NCBI GenBank assembly: GCA_031271375.1 | Contig: JAISVU010000337.1 | Span: forward strand, 1 to 7,273 | Length of the DNA stretch: 7,273 bases | Direction of reading: 5' to 3' | Source: Clostridiales bacterium | Lineage (GTDB): Bacteria; Bacillota; Clostridia; Lachnospirales; WRAX01 | Part shown: positions 7,164 to 7,273 of the stretch, piece after piece | Numbering within the stretch: the first letter of the stretch is position 1 | How the letters are laid out: each line of letters opens with the position of its first letter | The notes under the pieces: generated by a model | Told to the model about the DNA's origin: nothing | The model's input: only the letters and a program-made list of their open reading frames with translations | The model's database searches: none | Position numbers and translations under genes: made by a program

Positions 7164-7182
7164 TTAATTTAAAAGAAGTAAA
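7153..7182 (-). promoter_or_regulatory. Possible hybrid promoter across the insertion junction
   Basis: On the minus strand TTTACT (7177-7182) and TATAAA (7153-7158) are 18 bases apart, matching sigma-A boxes at 4 of 6 and 5 of 6. The -35 lies in the AT-rich insertion DNA and the -10 at the edge of the kinase remnant, pointing toward the regulator. AT richness lowers the value of the match. Confidence 0.3.
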
Positions 7183-7273
7183 GAAAAAAGGAAAAAAGCC
7201 GATAAAAGGAATATGGCATATAGTGTAGATTTTAGACGAGCGGCAATAGAATACTGGCAAGCTGGGCATAGTG
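7157..7273 (+). mobile_element. Left end of an IS630-family insertion sequence (partial)
   Basis: Base composition changes abruptly at about 7157-7164, from moderate-GC kinase coding sequence to strongly A-rich DNA, and the kinase frame ends there. Forty to fifty bases further in, a transposase start of IS630 type begins on the plus strand. IS630 elements insert at TA dinucleotides, and TA steps are available at 7155-7156, 7157-7158 and 7161-7162, so the exact edge is uncertain by a few bases. The 8-bp palindrome ATAGCTAT (7156-7163) lies on the junction. The right end, its inverted repeat and the rest of the transposase are outside the window. Confidence 0.72.
7213..7273 (+). CDS. IS630-family transposase, N-terminal 20 codons only
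   Basis: ATG at 7213-7215 opens a frame that runs to the window edge and reads MAYSVDFRRAAIEYWQAGHS. This is the familiar opening of IS630-type transposases (MAYS-x-D-x-R followed by an E-Y-x-x-x-GHS helix leading into a helix-turn-helix). AAAGGA lies just upstream, although only two bases from the ATG. The DDE catalytic domain is not in the window. The gene points away from the kinase remnant. The call rests on only 20 residues. Confidence 0.7.
   Translation, partial: MAYSVDFRRAAIEYWQAGHS

Overview
The window looks like bacterial accessory-metabolism DNA of moderate G+C. It carries one long leftward (minus-strand) sugar-uptake and catabolism cluster and, at its right edge, the start of an insertion sequence pointing the other way. 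A lipoprotein-type solute-binding protein, a pair of LplB/LplC-like permeases, a YesM/YesN-like two-component system and strong GGAGG-type ribosome binding sites fit Clostridia or other Bacillota. Carbohydrate-rich spirochaetes (Treponema-like) carry similar clusters, so I do not assign a genus.

Layout, in the direction of transcription (right to left). At 7157-7273 is the left end of an apparent IS630-family element: AT-rich terminal DNA and the first 20 codons of a plus-strand transposase. Next is a broken YesM-type sensor histidine kinase (6597 to about 7163) that keeps only its C-terminal part; its reading frame stops exactly where the AT-rich DNA begins. A compact REC plus AraC-type response regulator (5887-6600) follows, overlapping the kinase by the four bases TTGA. 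A 106-bp gap (5781-5886) holds a candidate promoter and repeats. The transport operon then begins: solute-binding lipoprotein (start 5780), LplB-like permease, LplC-like permease, a divergent NIF3-family protein, an esterase of the esterase D/FrsA-like alpha/beta-hydrolase type, and a P-loop kinase-like protein that runs off the left edge. Gaps from the binding protein onward are 20, 7, 10 and 12 bases, then an ATGA overlap, so the six genes very probably form one transcript.

Likely joint function (inference): the response regulator controls import of an oligosaccharide or modified sugar through a CUT1-type ABC importer. The NIF3-like protein, esterase and P-loop protein would process the imported compound in the cytoplasm. 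No ABC ATPase is encoded here, so the permeases presumably use a shared MsmX-type ATPase from elsewhere. The substrate cannot be read from the sequence.

The points of most interest are the insertion that removes the phosphoacceptor-histidine end of the sensor kinase (with a possible new outward promoter at the junction), the altered metal-site motifs of the NIF3 protein, and the NIF3/esterase/P-loop trio as an uncharacterised catabolic module. There is no gene-free stretch longer than 300 bases. I saw no tRNA, rRNA, CRISPR array or convincing intrinsic terminator.
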